Positions 34,819 to 43,744 of a DNA stretch of 64,000 bases are shown piece after piece. The notes beneath the pieces were generated by a model, which did not search any database, was not told where the DNA came from, and worked only from the letters and a program-made list of their open reading frames with translations. The stretch comes from DASZVB01 sp035545855. GTDB taxonomy: Bacteria; Myxococcota_A; Polyangia; Polyangiales; Polyangiaceae. The stretch spans positions 62,001 to 126,000 of the forward strand of contig DASZXK010000154.1 of assembly GCA_035545855.1 (NCBI GenBank), in the 5' to 3' direction. Within the stretch, counting starts at the first letter, position 1. Each line of letters starts with the position of its first letter. The translations under genes and the position numbers were made by a program.

Positions 34819-36831
34819 ATGGATCGCACGCTCCTCGGCATCGTGGCTTCGCTCGGGGGCGCGCTCGCGCTCGTGGGCTTCACGTTCCGGAGCACCGTCG
34901 ACGGGCCCGCGGACTTCCGCTTCGCGAACCAGACGGAGGTCTCCTCCCTCGACCCGCAGCTCCTCGTCGGGCAACCGGAGTCGCGCATCGCGGAGGCGAT
35001 CTTCGAGGGGCTGACCCGCTACGACCCGAAGACGCTCTCCCCCGCGCCGGCAATGGCGGAACGCTGGGAGGTCTCTCCCGACGGCAAGCGGTACACGTTC
35101 CACATCCGGCAAGCGGAATGGACGGACGGACACCCGGTCACCGCGGGCGACTTCGTCTACTCGTGGAAGCGACTCCTCGACCCGGCGACCGCCTCCGAAT
35201 ACGCCTACCTGCTCTTTTCGCTCCGCGGCGCCGAGGCGTTCAACTCGTTCGACGGCCTCGCCGAGGACCTCGAAGGTCCCATTCCCCGGGCGCTCGCGGC
35301 GTTCCAGAAGGCGCACGCCGGAGGCGCGGACGCGAAGTCGTTCCAGGCGCTGGCCCGCAAGATCCACCTCTCGGACGCCCTGCGCCGGGCGACGGCACCC
35401 GCGCTCCAGAACCTCCTCGGTCGAAGCACGGGAAGCATCGAGAAGGACGAGCTCGACGCGTTCGTGGCGGCGCTCGCGCCCGAAGCGCGGCGGCTCCGGG
35501 AGGCCGCCGTGCACGCGAAGGCGCATTTCGGCGTCGACGAGGGTGTGTTCGCGCGAGACGCCCGGACGCTCGAGGTGGATCTCGCGGCGCCCACGCCGTA
35601 CTTCCTCTCTCTCACCGCGTATCACACGACGATGCCGTCCCCGCGCTGGGTCGTGGAGGCGCCGGGGCGACGCGACGACTGGTTCTTGCCGGAACACATC
35701 GTGACGAACGGCCCGTTCCGGCTCGCGAAGTGGATCGTGAACGACCACATCCGGCTCGAACGGAACGAGAAGTACTGGGGCCACGCGGACGTCGCGCTCC
35801 GGACGATAGACGCTCTTTCGCTCGAGAACGAGACGACGGCGTTGAACCTCTATCTCTCCGGGGCGCTCGACTGGCTCCCCGAGCAGTACCCGAAGGACCT
35901 CGCCTCCGACATCCGGAAGCGTCCGGACTTCTACGGCGAGCGCGGCATGGTCGTGTACTTCTACCGGCTCAACACGACCCGCCCCCCGTTCGACGACCGG
36001 CGCGTGCGACTCGCCGTGAACCTCGCCGTGAACCGGACGCTCATCGTGAGGGACGTGCTCGGCCTCGGCCAGACGGAGGCGACGACGTTCGTGCCGCCCG
36101 GGATGACGGGGTACACGGCGCCGGAAACCGCGATTTCCTACGACGTTCCGCGCGCTCGCGCCCTCCTCGCGGAGGCCGGATACCCCGACGGAAGAGGGTT
36201 CCCCTCGATCGGGATCCTCTACAACACCAGCGCTCAGCACAAGCAGATCGCGGAGGAGGTCGCCTCCGAGCTCCGGAAGAACCTCGGCATCGAGGCGCGC
36301 GCCTACAACCAGGAGTGGCAATCGTTCCAGACGACGATCCGCGCGCTCGACTACGACATGTCCCGCATGGGCTGGATCGGCGACTACGCCGACCCGAACA
36401 CGTTCCTCGACATGTGGCTCACTGGCGGAGGGAACAACCAGACCGGCTGGAGCTCGCCTCTCTACGATCGGCTGCTCCACACCGCCGCCGACGTCTCCGA
36501 GCTCGAGACGGGAGACGTCTCCTGGCTCGATTCGCTCGCGCACCCGGACGCCGTCAGGAAGAGCCTCGACGAAACGCGGAGCGCGACGGACCCTGCGGTG
36601 AAGCTCGCCGCGCGGGCACGCACGCGGATGCTCCTGCTCGGAGAGGCGGAGCGCGTGCTCGTCCACGACGAGCTCCCGATCTTGCCGGTGTACTTCTACG
36701 TCGTGAGCGGGCTCGTCTCCCCGAAGGTGAAGGGCTTCTACCCGCGACTCGTCTTCGAGGACGGTCACACGACCCCGAACCTCATGGACATTCACCCCCT
36801 CCGCGACATCCGCATGGAGGAGACGCGATGA
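34819..36831 (+). CDS. OppA-type ABC substrate-binding protein, membrane-anchored, with insertion (system 2)
   Basis: 670 residues from the ATG at 34819; characterised OppA is about 540. The N-terminus has an uncleaved-looking hydrophobic anchor (LLGIVASLGGALALVGFTF) with no lipobox Cys. The SBP family 5 fold follows: ANQTEVSSLDPQLLVGQPESRIAEAIFEGL, FHIRQAEWTDGHPVTAGDFVYSWKRLLDP, RRVRLAVNLAVNRTLIV and ARALLAEAGYPDG. Between YAYLLFSLRGAEAFNS and ARDARTLEV there are about 80 residues more than in OppA, rich in helical Ala/Lys/Leu (~150-235). It probably binds oligopeptides. Its stop overlaps the next gene's ATG (ATGA). Confidence 0.92.
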   Translation: MDRTLLGIVASLGGALALVGFTFRSTVDGPADFRFANQTEVSSLDPQLLVGQPESRIAEAIFEGLTRYDPKTLSPAPAMAERWEVSPDGKRYTFHIRQAEWTDGHPVTAGDFVYSWKRLLDPATASEYAYLLFSLRGAEAFNSFDGLAEDLEGPIPRALAAFQKAHAGGADAKSFQALARKIHLSDALRRATAPALQNLLGRSTGSIEKDELDAFVAALAPEARRLREAAVHAKAHFGVDEGVFARDARTLEVDLAAPTPYFLSLTAYHTTMPSPRWVVEAPGRRDDWFLPEHIVTNGPFRLAKWIVNDHIRLERNEKYWGHADVALRTIDALSLENETTALNLYLSGALDWLPEQYPKDLASDIRKRPDFYGERGMVVYFYRLNTTRPPFDDRRVRLAVNLAVNRTLIVRDVLGLGQTEATTFVPPGMTGYTAPETAISYDVPRARALLAEAGYPDGRGFPSIGILYNTSAQHKQIAEEVASELRKNLGIEARAYNQEWQSFQTTIRALDYDMSRMGWIGDYADPNTFLDMWLTGGGNNQTGWSSPLYDRLLHTAADVSELETGDVSWLDSLAHPDAVRKSLDETRSATDPAVKLAARARTRMLLLGEAERVLVHDELPILPVYFYVVSGLVSPKVKGFYPRLVFEDGHTTPNLMDIHPLRDIRMEETR

Positions 36832-38018
36832 GCCGGAGCGCTCGCGTCCTCTCGTCCCTCGCGCTCGCGGCCGTCGTGCTCGGACTCTGCCGCGCGCTCG
36901 GCACGGTCGAAGGGCTCGCGCTCGCCGGCGGGCTCGCGCTCGTTTCGGGCACCGCGTTTCTCGGCGGAGGGGCGGCGCGCGCGGTCGGGGCCGTCTTCCT
37001 CGGCGGTCTCCTGTTCGGGTTCGCGAGAGCCCGGTGCGGGACCGGCCTCGGGCTCGCGGTCGCGCTCGTGCCCGCCGTACTCGCGTATCGCTTCGCGCCG
37101 GTGCGCGTCCTCCGGCGAGTGGCGTTCCTCGTTCCGTCGCTCGTCGTGCTCGTCTTCGCGACGACGATCCTCATGTACCGCGCCCCCGGGAGTCCGTTCG
37201 CGGGCGAGCGGATGTCGACCCCGCAGGTGGAAGCGCGTCTCCGCGAGCACTACGGCGTCCCGAAGAGCGCGGTCGCCTTCTTCGGAATCTACATGAAGCG
37301 CCTCGTCGTCGACGGGACGCTCGGACCGTCGCTCAAGGTGCGAGGAAGATCGGTCGAGAGTCTCCTCGCGCCGGCGCTCCCCGTCAGCATCTCGCTCGGC
37401 CTCCTCGCGCTCACGCTCGCGACGGCGTCGGGCCTCGCGCTCGGGGTGCTCGCCGGGCTTCGCCCGAATCGCGCCATCGATCATCTGACGATCGGGATCG
37501 CTACCGTCGGAGTCTCCCTTCCGAGCTTCGTGATCGGGGCGACGCTCATGGTCGTGCTCTCGCTCGGACTCGGCGTCTTGCCCGTCGCCGGCTGGGGCGG
37601 ATACGGGCACCTCGTGATGCCCGCGCTGACGCTCGCGTTCCCCTACACCGGGTACGTCGCGCGCCTCGCCCGGACCGGGACGCTCGAGGTGATGCGCGAG
37701 GACTTCGTGCGCACGGCTCGCGCGAAGGGACTCCGGGAGCGGGACGTCGTGCTGCGGCACGCGCTCCGCGGGGCCATCTCGCCAGTCGTGTCGTTCCTCG
37801 GGCCGGCTGCCGCCGGGATCCTGACGGGCTCGTTCGTCGTGGAGACGCTGTTCGACGTGCCGGGCGTCGGGCAGTGGTTCGTGAAAGGGGCGGTGAACCG
37901 CGACTACTCCGTCGTCCTCGGGACGGCGATCCTATACGCCGCGCTCGTCACGGCGCTGAACCTCGTCGCAGATCTCGTCCACGCCTGGCTCGATCCGCGG
38001 ATCCGGGGGCAACTGTGA
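36828..38018 (+). CDS. Opp/Dpp-type ABC permease B with four extra N-terminal helices (system 2)
   Basis: 396 residues. The ATG overlaps the binding-protein stop by 4 bp and has GGAGGAG just upstream. The first ~95 residues contain about four hydrophobic segments, each 15-20 residues (for example LSSLALAAVVLGLC and GTGLGLAVALVPAVLAY), that are absent from ordinary OppB. The canonical core then begins at VRVLRRVAFLVPSLVVLVFATTILMYRAPGSPF, with LREHYGVPK, the EAA loop (EDFVRTARAKGLRERDVVLRHALRGAISPVV), FDVPGVGQWFV and C-terminal DPRIRGQL. It forms the pore with the next gene product. Confidence 0.92.
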   Translation: MSRSARVLSSLALAAVVLGLCRALGTVEGLALAGGLALVSGTAFLGGGAARAVGAVFLGGLLFGFARARCGTGLGLAVALVPAVLAYRFAPVRVLRRVAFLVPSLVVLVFATTILMYRAPGSPFAGERMSTPQVEARLREHYGVPKSAVAFFGIYMKRLVVDGTLGPSLKVRGRSVESLLAPALPVSISLGLLALTLATASGLALGVLAGLRPNRAIDHLTIGIATVGVSLPSFVIGATLMVVLSLGLGVLPVAGWGGYGHLVMPALTLAFPYTGYVARLARTGTLEVMREDFVRTARAKGLRERDVVLRHALRGAISPVVSFLGPAAAGILTGSFVVETLFDVPGVGQWFVKGAVNRDYSVVLGTAILYAALVTALNLVADLVHAWLDPRIRGQL

Positions 38019-38887
38019 CGGCACCGGACGCGAACCGCGGCCCGTACCGGGACGCCTGGCGGCGGCTCTCGAAGAACCGGGTCGCGCTCCTCGGCGGGAC
38101 CGTCGTGGGCTTCGTCGCGGTCTGCTGCTTCTTGCTTCCGGCGCTCTTCGGGATGGACCCGGACGCGACGCACCCGGCCGAGCGCTACCTCCCGCCGGGC
38201 GTCGCGCACCTCCTCGGGACGGACGTCCTCGGCAGGGACTACCTGGCGCGGCTCCTGGTCGGCGGCCGGACGTCGCTCACGATCGGGTTCTCCGCGGCGC
38301 TCGCGTCCGTCGTCGTCGGCGTGCTCTACGGCGCGGTGTCCGGGTACTACGGGGGGCGCGTCGACGAGCTCCTCATGCGCCTCGTCGACTTCCTGTACGG
38401 CATTCCGTACATGTTCCTCGTCATCCTCGTGATGCTGCTCTTCTCGGAGAAGTCCCGCGGCAATCCCGTGCCGGTCTTCGTCTCCCTCGGCCTCGTCGAG
38501 TGGCTCACGATGGCCCGGGTCGTTCGCGGAGAAGTGCTCTCGCTCCGCGAGCGGGAGTTCGTGCTGGCAGCGCGCCTCTCCGGCGCGAGCGACGCGCGCA
38601 TCGTCCTGTCTCACCTGCTCCCGAACGTCGCAGGGGTCGTCACGGTGTACGGCACGCTCACCGTGCCGTCCGTGATCATCCTGGAGTCGTTCCTCTCGTT
38701 CCTCGGGCTCGGCGTGAAGCTCTCCTGGGGGCAGCTCGTGGCGGAGGGGATCTCGGTCGTGAACCCGGTCCGCTCCCACGCCTGGCTCCTCGTCGCGCCG
38801 AGCGTGCTTCTCGCGACGACCCTGGTCTGTCTCAACTTCGTCGGGGACGGCCTCCGGGACGCCCTGGATCCGAAGGCCCCCCGATGA
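38015..38887 (+). CDS. Opp/Dpp-type ABC permease C (system 2)
   Basis: 290 residues, the normal family length. The GTG start overlaps the B gene stop (GTGA). One N-terminal helix is followed by AHLLGTDVLGRDYLARLLVGGRTSLTIG, core helices, the EAA loop (EFVLAARLSGASDARIVLSHLLPNVAGVV), LSFLGLGVKLSWGQLV and the end DALDPKAPR. Unlike the system 1 C subunit it has no extended loop. It acts in the inner membrane. Confidence 0.94.
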   Translation: MTAPDANRGPYRDAWRRLSKNRVALLGGTVVGFVAVCCFLLPALFGMDPDATHPAERYLPPGVAHLLGTDVLGRDYLARLLVGGRTSLTIGFSAALASVVVGVLYGAVSGYYGGRVDELLMRLVDFLYGIPYMFLVILVMLLFSEKSRGNPVPVFVSLGLVEWLTMARVVRGEVLSLREREFVLAARLSGASDARIVLSHLLPNVAGVVTVYGTLTVPSVIILESFLSFLGLGVKLSWGQLVAEGISVVNPVRSHAWLLVAPSVLLATTLVCLNFVGDGLRDALDPKAPR

Positions 38888-39873
38888 CGGACCGATCGCC
38901 GCTCCTCGAGGTGTCGGGCCTCTCCACGGAGCTCGCCACCGAAGGGCGGACGGTCCGCGCGGTCGACTCCGTCTCGTTCTCGGTGGGGCGGGGAGAGATC
39001 GTGGGCCTCGTCGGGGAGTCGGGCTCGGGGAAGAGCATGACGGCCCTGAGCGTCCTCCGGCTCTTGCCCGCCGCGGGTCGCATCGTCGCGGGGCGTGTCC
39101 TCTTCGACGGGACGGATCTCGTGACGCTCCCCGAGGAGCGGATGCGCGCGGTGCGCGGTCGGCGGATCGCGATGATCTTCCAGGATCCGATGACGAGCCT
39201 GAACCCCTACGTGCGCGTGGGCGAGCAGGTCGCGGAGGGCGCGGTCGTTCACCTCGGGCTCTCGGAAGCGGAAGCACTGAAGAAGGCGGTCTCCCTCCTC
39301 GAGCAGGTGGGCATCCCGGACCCGGCCGAGCGGGCTCGCCAGCACCCGCACGAGCTCTCGGGCGGCATGCGGCAGCGGGTGATGATCGCGATGGCGCTCG
39401 CGTGCGACCCGGAGCTCCTCGTGGCGGACGAACCGACCACTGCGCTGGACGTGACCATCCAGGCCCAGATCCTGGAGCTCGTCCGCGGCCTGGTGAAGAC
39501 CCGCGGGCTCTCGGTGCTCGTCGTGACGCACGATCTCGGCGTCGTGGGGGAGCTGACGGACCGCGTCCTCGTGATGTATGCGGGGCGCATCCTGGAGAGC
39601 GGCCCGACCGGCGACGTGCTCGCGCGTCCGCTCCACCCGTACACGCTCGCGCTTCTCCGCAGCATGCCGGCGCTCGGAGGGCCGAAGGCCTCGCGGCTCT
39701 CGGCGATCCCCGGCATGCCGCCCCGCCTCGACCGCGGGCCGTTCGGCGAGTGCGCGTTCGCGCCGCGCTGCGCCTTCGTCCACGACGCCTGCCGGCGCGG
39801 AGATCCGGCGCTCGTCCCTGCGGGGTCGGGCCGTGAACGGCGCTGCGTCCTTCCGGAGGAAGACGTCCGGTGA
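38884..39873 (+). CDS. Opp/Dpp-type ABC transporter ATPase D (system 2)
   Basis: 329 residues, coupled to the C gene by ATGA. Walker A GESGSGKS, FQDPMTSLNPYV, signature LSGGMRQRVMIAMAL, Walker B LLVADEPTTALDVT and VTHDLG are intact. The C-terminal region reads ECAFAPRCAFVHDAC, keeping cysteine positions of the oligopeptide-transporter extension. It is similar to the system 1 D subunit, as expected for a tandem transporter duplication. Its stop overlaps the F gene GTG. Confidence 0.95.
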   Translation: MTDRSPLLEVSGLSTELATEGRTVRAVDSVSFSVGRGEIVGLVGESGSGKSMTALSVLRLLPAAGRIVAGRVLFDGTDLVTLPEERMRAVRGRRIAMIFQDPMTSLNPYVRVGEQVAEGAVVHLGLSEAEALKKAVSLLEQVGIPDPAERARQHPHELSGGMRQRVMIAMALACDPELLVADEPTTALDVTIQAQILELVRGLVKTRGLSVLVVTHDLGVVGELTDRVLVMYAGRILESGPTGDVLARPLHPYTLALLRSMPALGGPKASRLSAIPGMPPRLDRGPFGECAFAPRCAFVHDACRRGDPALVPAGSGRERRCVLPEEDVR

Positions 39874-40823
39874 CCGAACCGCTCCTCGCCGTCCGGGCTC
39901 TGGTCGTCCGCTACGAGACGGAAGCGGGCACCGTCCGCGCCGTCGACGGCGTCGATCTCGACGTCGGCGTGGGAGAGACGCTCGCGCTCGTGGGCGAATC
40001 GGGCTGCGGCAAGTCGACCGTCGCTCGCGCGATCGTCGGCATCGCGCCGAAGACGTCGGGCTCGATTCGCTTCTCCGGCACCGAGCTCCCGCCGCTCGGC
40101 ACCGCCCGGAGACGCCCGTTCCTCCCCCGTCTCCAGATGGTGTTCCAGGACCCGGACGCGAGCCTCGACCCCCGGTACACCGTCGGCGCGTCGATCGACG
40201 AGCCGCTCCAGCTCGCGGACCCGAAGCCGCCGCGCGGAGAGCGAACGCGGCGAGTCGCGGCGCTGCTCGAAGACGTCGGTCTGGACGAGACGTTCGCGGT
40301 CCGATACCCGCACGAGCTCTCCGGAGGGCAGAAGCAGCGCGTCTGTCTCGCGCGGGCGCTCGCGACGAACCCCTCCCTGCTCGTCTGCGACGAGGCCGTC
40401 TCGGCGCTCGACGTGTCCATCCAGGCGCAGATCTTGAATCTACTTCGCGAGCTCCAGGAGCGACGTGGGCTCGCGTACCTGTTCATCACGCACGATCTCC
40501 GGGTCGTGCGTCACGTCTCGGATCGGGTGGCGGTGATGTACCTCGGGCAGATCGTCGAGACGGCCCCGACGGAGGAGCTGTTCGCGTCTCCCGCGCATCC
40601 GTACACGGAAGCGCTGCTCGCCGCCGTCCCGTCGCTCTCGAAACGCGGCGACCGGACGCTCCCGGTCGTGCGAGGCGAGATCCCGTCTCCGCTCCGTCCT
40701 CCTGCCGGCTGCCGCTTCCACACGCGCTGCCCCCGCGCCTTCGATCGATGCCCCCGCGAGAGCCCGCCTCTCTATCCGAAAGGCCCCGTCGAAACGCGCT
40801 GCTTCCTCGCCGCGCCCGAGTGA
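39870..40823 (+). CDS. Opp/Dpp-type ABC transporter ATPase F (system 2)
   Basis: 317 residues, GTG start coupled to the D gene (GTGA). Walker A GESGCGKS, FQDPDASLDPRY, signature LSGGQKQRVCLARAL, Walker B LLVCDEAVSALD and THDLRVV are present, with a C-terminal CRFHTRCPRAFDRC cysteine motif. It ends at the normal position, which makes the long extension of the system 1 F protein stand out. It is the last gene of the importer superoperon; no clear terminator hairpin was found in the 142-bp gap that follows. Confidence 0.95.
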   Translation: MTEPLLAVRALVVRYETEAGTVRAVDGVDLDVGVGETLALVGESGCGKSTVARAIVGIAPKTSGSIRFSGTELPPLGTARRRPFLPRLQMVFQDPDASLDPRYTVGASIDEPLQLADPKPPRGERTRRVAALLEDVGLDETFAVRYPHELSGGQKQRVCLARALATNPSLLVCDEAVSALDVSIQAQILNLLRELQERRGLAYLFITHDLRVVRHVSDRVAVMYLGQIVETAPTEELFASPAHPYTEALLAAVPSLSKRGDRTLPVVRGEIPSPLRPPAGCRFHTRCPRAFDRCPRESPPLYPKGPVETRCFLAAPE

Positions 40824-40926
40824 ACCGCGGGGACATGTCGGTGGAACACGCACCCCGACGAGCCCGGTCCACCCGCCCCGGCAAACCAACCCAAAACCGG
40901 ACCGGCCGGTGAGTCGGCGGGGCGGC

Positions 40927-40956
40927 TGGACGCGCCGCCGATCCCCGGGCTAACTT
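40927..40956 (+). promoter_or_regulatory. Possible promoter of the second pseudokinase gene
   Basis: TGGACG (40927-40932) and TAACTT (40951-40956) with an 18-bp spacer lie just before the ATG at 40966. The start point would fall about three bases before the ATG, giving a leaderless transcript, a pattern also seen at 43745 and 57553. Both hexamers match the consensus only moderately. The rest of the 40824-40965 gap shows a small palindrome (ACCGGCCGGT, about 40901-40910) of uncertain meaning. Confidence 0.3.
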
Positions 40957-40965
40957 CTTGATTTC

Positions 40966-43617
40966 ATGGCCGGAGGCCGCGCGCGCGCAGCCCGATCCGT
41001 CGGGCGGTACGAGCTCGTACACGAGCTGTCGCAGAGCTATCTCGGACCGCTCTGGGCGGCGCGCATCGAGGGAGACCTGAATGCCGGACTCGCGATGATC
41101 CGGCTGGTGTCGCTCGCGCGCCTCGACGCCGACACGCGTGTCCGACTGCTCGAAGCGGCCTGGCAGGCGATGGAGGTCCGAGACGACGGCGTCTCCGCCG
41201 TGACCGACGTCGTCGCGAGCGACGGAGAGCTCGGCATCGTATCCGAGTACGTGGAGGGAGTCGCCCTCCGCGGCCTCGCGAGCTTCGCGAGCGTCCGTCG
41301 AAAGCCGGCGCCGCCCCCCGTCGCGCTCCGCATCACGCTGGATCTCATCGCCGCGGTCCGGAGCCTCCACCACACGACCGCCGAGCTCGGCGACGAGGCC
41401 GTTCCGCTCTGGGGCGGACTGTCCGCCGACAGCGTGCTCGTCACCGCCGCCGGGAAGACGCTGATCCTCGACGTCGCGATCGCGAGCGCCGCGGCGCCGA
41501 TCGAGTCGCTCGGCGGAAACCCGGAGCGCACCGCGTACGCCGCCCCCGAGCAGCTCGCGACGCCGCCGAAGGCCGACGCGCGAACGGACGTCTTCACCAT
41601 CGGCGTGCTCTGCTGGGAGCTGCTCTCGAGCCGACGGCTCTTCGTCGGATCGGACAAGGGCGTGGCGCAGAAGGTCCTCGCGTCGAAGATCCCGAGGCCC
41701 GACGAGCTCAGGAAGAAGGGCGATCCGGAGATGCCCGCCGGTCTCGTCCAGGCCGTGATGAAGGCGCTCGAGCGAGAGCCCGCGGCGCGATTCGAGTCGG
41801 TCGATGCCCTGGCGCAGGCGCTGGAAGGCTCCGGCGTGACCCCGGCGAACCACGACGCCGTCGCGGAGTACGTGAACGCGGTCGCGGAGGGCGCGCTCGC
41901 CCGCGCGCGAGAGGCGCTCCGGACGTCGCCGAGCGGCACTCGTTCGGCCGTGCCCGCGAGGGCCGAACCGAAAGCGAAGCCGGCCGTTCCGGAGAAGCCG
42001 AAGGTCGTGGCCCAGGCACCCGCGAAGCCCGTGATGCCGGCGCGCGCGGACACGAAGCTCGCCGCGAAGCCTGCGATCCCCGTCCGCCCCGAGGGCAAGC
42101 CCGCGATCCCCGTCCGTCCGGAGGGCAAACCGGCAATCCCGATCCGTCCCGAGGGGAAGCCCGCGGCGCGGCCCGAGCCGCGCCCGCAAATCCGCGCGCG
42201 ACAGCCGACGATGATCGGCATCCCCGCGCCCGCCGTTCTCCCGTCGCCGGACAGCTCGGGGTCACCGGCACGCGCAGCGCCCGCGGCGGCTCCGACCCTG
42301 CAGGCGCAGCCCGAGCCCGCGCCCGAGAGCGCCGTCCCGAGCTCCGCGATCGAGATCGTGCCCGAGAGCGTCGCGCCGTCGGCGGCCGCTCCCGCTCGAC
42401 CGGGCGGGCGCGACGTGGCCGACAGCTCGAGCGGCGAGGAGCCGACCGGGCAGTACAGCTCGCGCGAGCTCCTTCGGCAGGTGGAGGCGATGCGGGTCCC
42501 CACCAAGCGTCCGAGCGACCTCCCGGGCGTCACTCCCACGCCGGCGCCGAGCCACTTCCCCGGCGCGAGCCCGACTCCGCTGCTGAACGATCTGCTCGGC
42601 GCGGGTCCCGCACCGATGCCCGGCGAGTTCCTCGACGCGAGTCCGACGCCGCCGCCGAGCGACTTCCCCGAGCCCGCGACGGCGCCTCGACTGGACGCCT
42701 CGCCGCTGCCGGTCCCCGCGGACGCGGGCTGGCTCGATGACCCTGCGTCGCTCCCGCCGCCTCCGCCATCGGGCGTCGATCGGGACGCGACGACGCCCGA
42801 CGATCCCGCCGAGGTCGCGCCGTTTCCGCCGCCGCCGAGCGTCCCCTCGCCCATCGCGAAGATCGTGCCCATCGGTTCGCAGCCGCTCTCGGCGCAACGG
42901 GGAACGGCTCCCGCTCCGGTCCCCTCTCGCACGCCCGAGCCCGCGGCGGCGTTCGCGCAAGCACCGGTTCCGGCGCAGTCGTACGCTCCGACGCCCGCCG
43001 GCGCGTTCCCGGAACGGACGGCGGCGCCGAGCTCGCTCGCGCCACGGGCGGCGGCGCTGGCCACGCCGAGCGGCGGGACCCCTCGCCCCGCCGCGTCGCT
43101 GCCCCCGGCCGCGTCGCCCGCGTACCTGCCGTCGCAGATCCCGCCGCCCCTCTTCCACGATCCGCGTGCGCGCGTCGGGGCGAAGCCGGAGCGAAAGGCG
43201 CGCGAGCAGAGGAAGTCGAGCGGCGTGCTGCTCGGACTCGGGCTCTCGCTCGTGCTCGTCGTGGCGAGCGCGGGCCTCGGCATCTGGATCCTGAAGGGCC
43301 GCGAGAAGCCGGAAGCTCCGCAGGAACCCGCGGCCGCCGAGTCCGAGGTGAAGGCCGCACCGGCCGTGCCCGCCACCGCCACGCCTCCCGCTGCTCCCGC
43401 GACGAGCGCGGAGCCTCGCGCCGCCGCCGAGCCGAGCGCGGTCGCCCCGGAGGCGAAGGCAGCGGAGCCCGCGACCGCACCTTCCGCCGAGCCCGCAGCC
43501 GTCGCGACTCCTCCCGCGACGCCGGCGCCGAGGGCCGCACTGCCCGTCACGCGGCCCGCGCCGGCGAAGAAGGCCGCGCCGAAGAAGAAGGCGCGCTACG
43601 TCCCGGACGACATCTGA
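40966..43617 (+). CDS. Pseudokinase: Hanks-type kinase fold lacking catalytic motifs, long Pro/Ala linker, single-pass membrane
   Basis: 883 residues. Residues ~9-290 have the kinase fold, but the glycine loop is absent (LSQSYLGPLW), the VAIK Lys is Arg (AMIRLV), HRDLKPEN reads WGGLSADS and DFG reads DVA. AAPEQ and ARTDVFTIGVLCWELL are kept. The changes parallel those in the pseudokinase at 16589-18787, including the shared GGL in the catalytic loop, so the two are probably paralogues. A very long Pro/Ala linker (~310-745) has three 10-residue repeats and a series of P-x-P-x-x-x-F-P motifs. A transmembrane helix lies at ~752-774 and the tail ends PKKKARYVPDDI. Likely a regulatory scaffold. 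Confidence 0.88.
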   Translation: MAGGRARAARSVGRYELVHELSQSYLGPLWAARIEGDLNAGLAMIRLVSLARLDADTRVRLLEAAWQAMEVRDDGVSAVTDVVASDGELGIVSEYVEGVALRGLASFASVRRKPAPPPVALRITLDLIAAVRSLHHTTAELGDEAVPLWGGLSADSVLVTAAGKTLILDVAIASAAAPIESLGGNPERTAYAAPEQLATPPKADARTDVFTIGVLCWELLSSRRLFVGSDKGVAQKVLASKIPRPDELRKKGDPEMPAGLVQAVMKALEREPAARFESVDALAQALEGSGVTPANHDAVAEYVNAVAEGALARAREALRTSPSGTRSAVPARAEPKAKPAVPEKPKVVAQAPAKPVMPARADTKLAAKPAIPVRPEGKPAIPVRPEGKPAIPIRPEGKPAARPEPRPQIRARQPTMIGIPAPAVLPSPDSSGSPARAAPAAAPTLQAQPEPAPESAVPSSAIEIVPESVAPSAAAPARPGGRDVADSSSGEEPTGQYSSRELLRQVEAMRVPTKRPSDLPGVTPTPAPSHFPGASPTPLLNDLLGAGPAPMPGEFLDASPTPPPSDFPEPATAPRLDASPLPVPADAGWLDDPASLPPPPPSGVDRDATTPDDPAEVAPFPPPPSVPSPIAKIVPIGSQPLSAQRGTAPAPVPSRTPEPAAAFAQAPVPAQSYAPTPAGAFPERTAAPSSLAPRAAALATPSGGTPRPAASLPPAASPAYLPSQIPPPLFHDPRARVGAKPERKAREQRKSSGVLLGLGLSLVLVVASAGLGIWILKGREKPEAPQEPAAAESEVKAAPAVPATATPPAAPATSAEPRAAAEPSAVAPEAKAAEPATAPSAEPAAVATPPATPAPRAALPVTRPAPAKKAAPKKKARYVPDDI
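42067..42156 (+). repeat. Three tandem 30-bp (10-residue) coding repeats in the pseudokinase linker
   Basis: The unit KPAIP(V/I)RPEG is encoded three times in succession (42067-42096, 42097-42126, 42127-42156) with a few synonymous differences, followed by a decayed KPAARPEP copy. It is a Pro-rich extension in a disordered cytoplasmic linker, typical of slippage-driven growth. Confidence 0.85.
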
Positions 43618-43710
43618 GCGAGGAAGAAACGCGCGCTTCGCTCCGTAAGATCACGGATCGGTCGATCGTTTTTCGAGTCCCATCCGAGAGTTACAGCGAA
43701 AGATCCGCGG

Positions 43711-43738
43711 TTGCGACGGGGACCGCGAGCCGTATCAT
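43711..43738 (+). promoter_or_regulatory. Sigma-70-like promoter giving a probable leaderless transcript
   Basis: TTGCGA (43711-43716) and TATCAT (43733-43738) are spaced by 16 bp directly upstream of the ATG at 43745, which lies where transcription would be expected to start. No ribosome-binding site fits in the six bases between the -10 and the ATG. The 43618-43710 part of the gap shows nothing else recognisable. Confidence 0.5.
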
Positions 43739-43744
43739 CACTGC

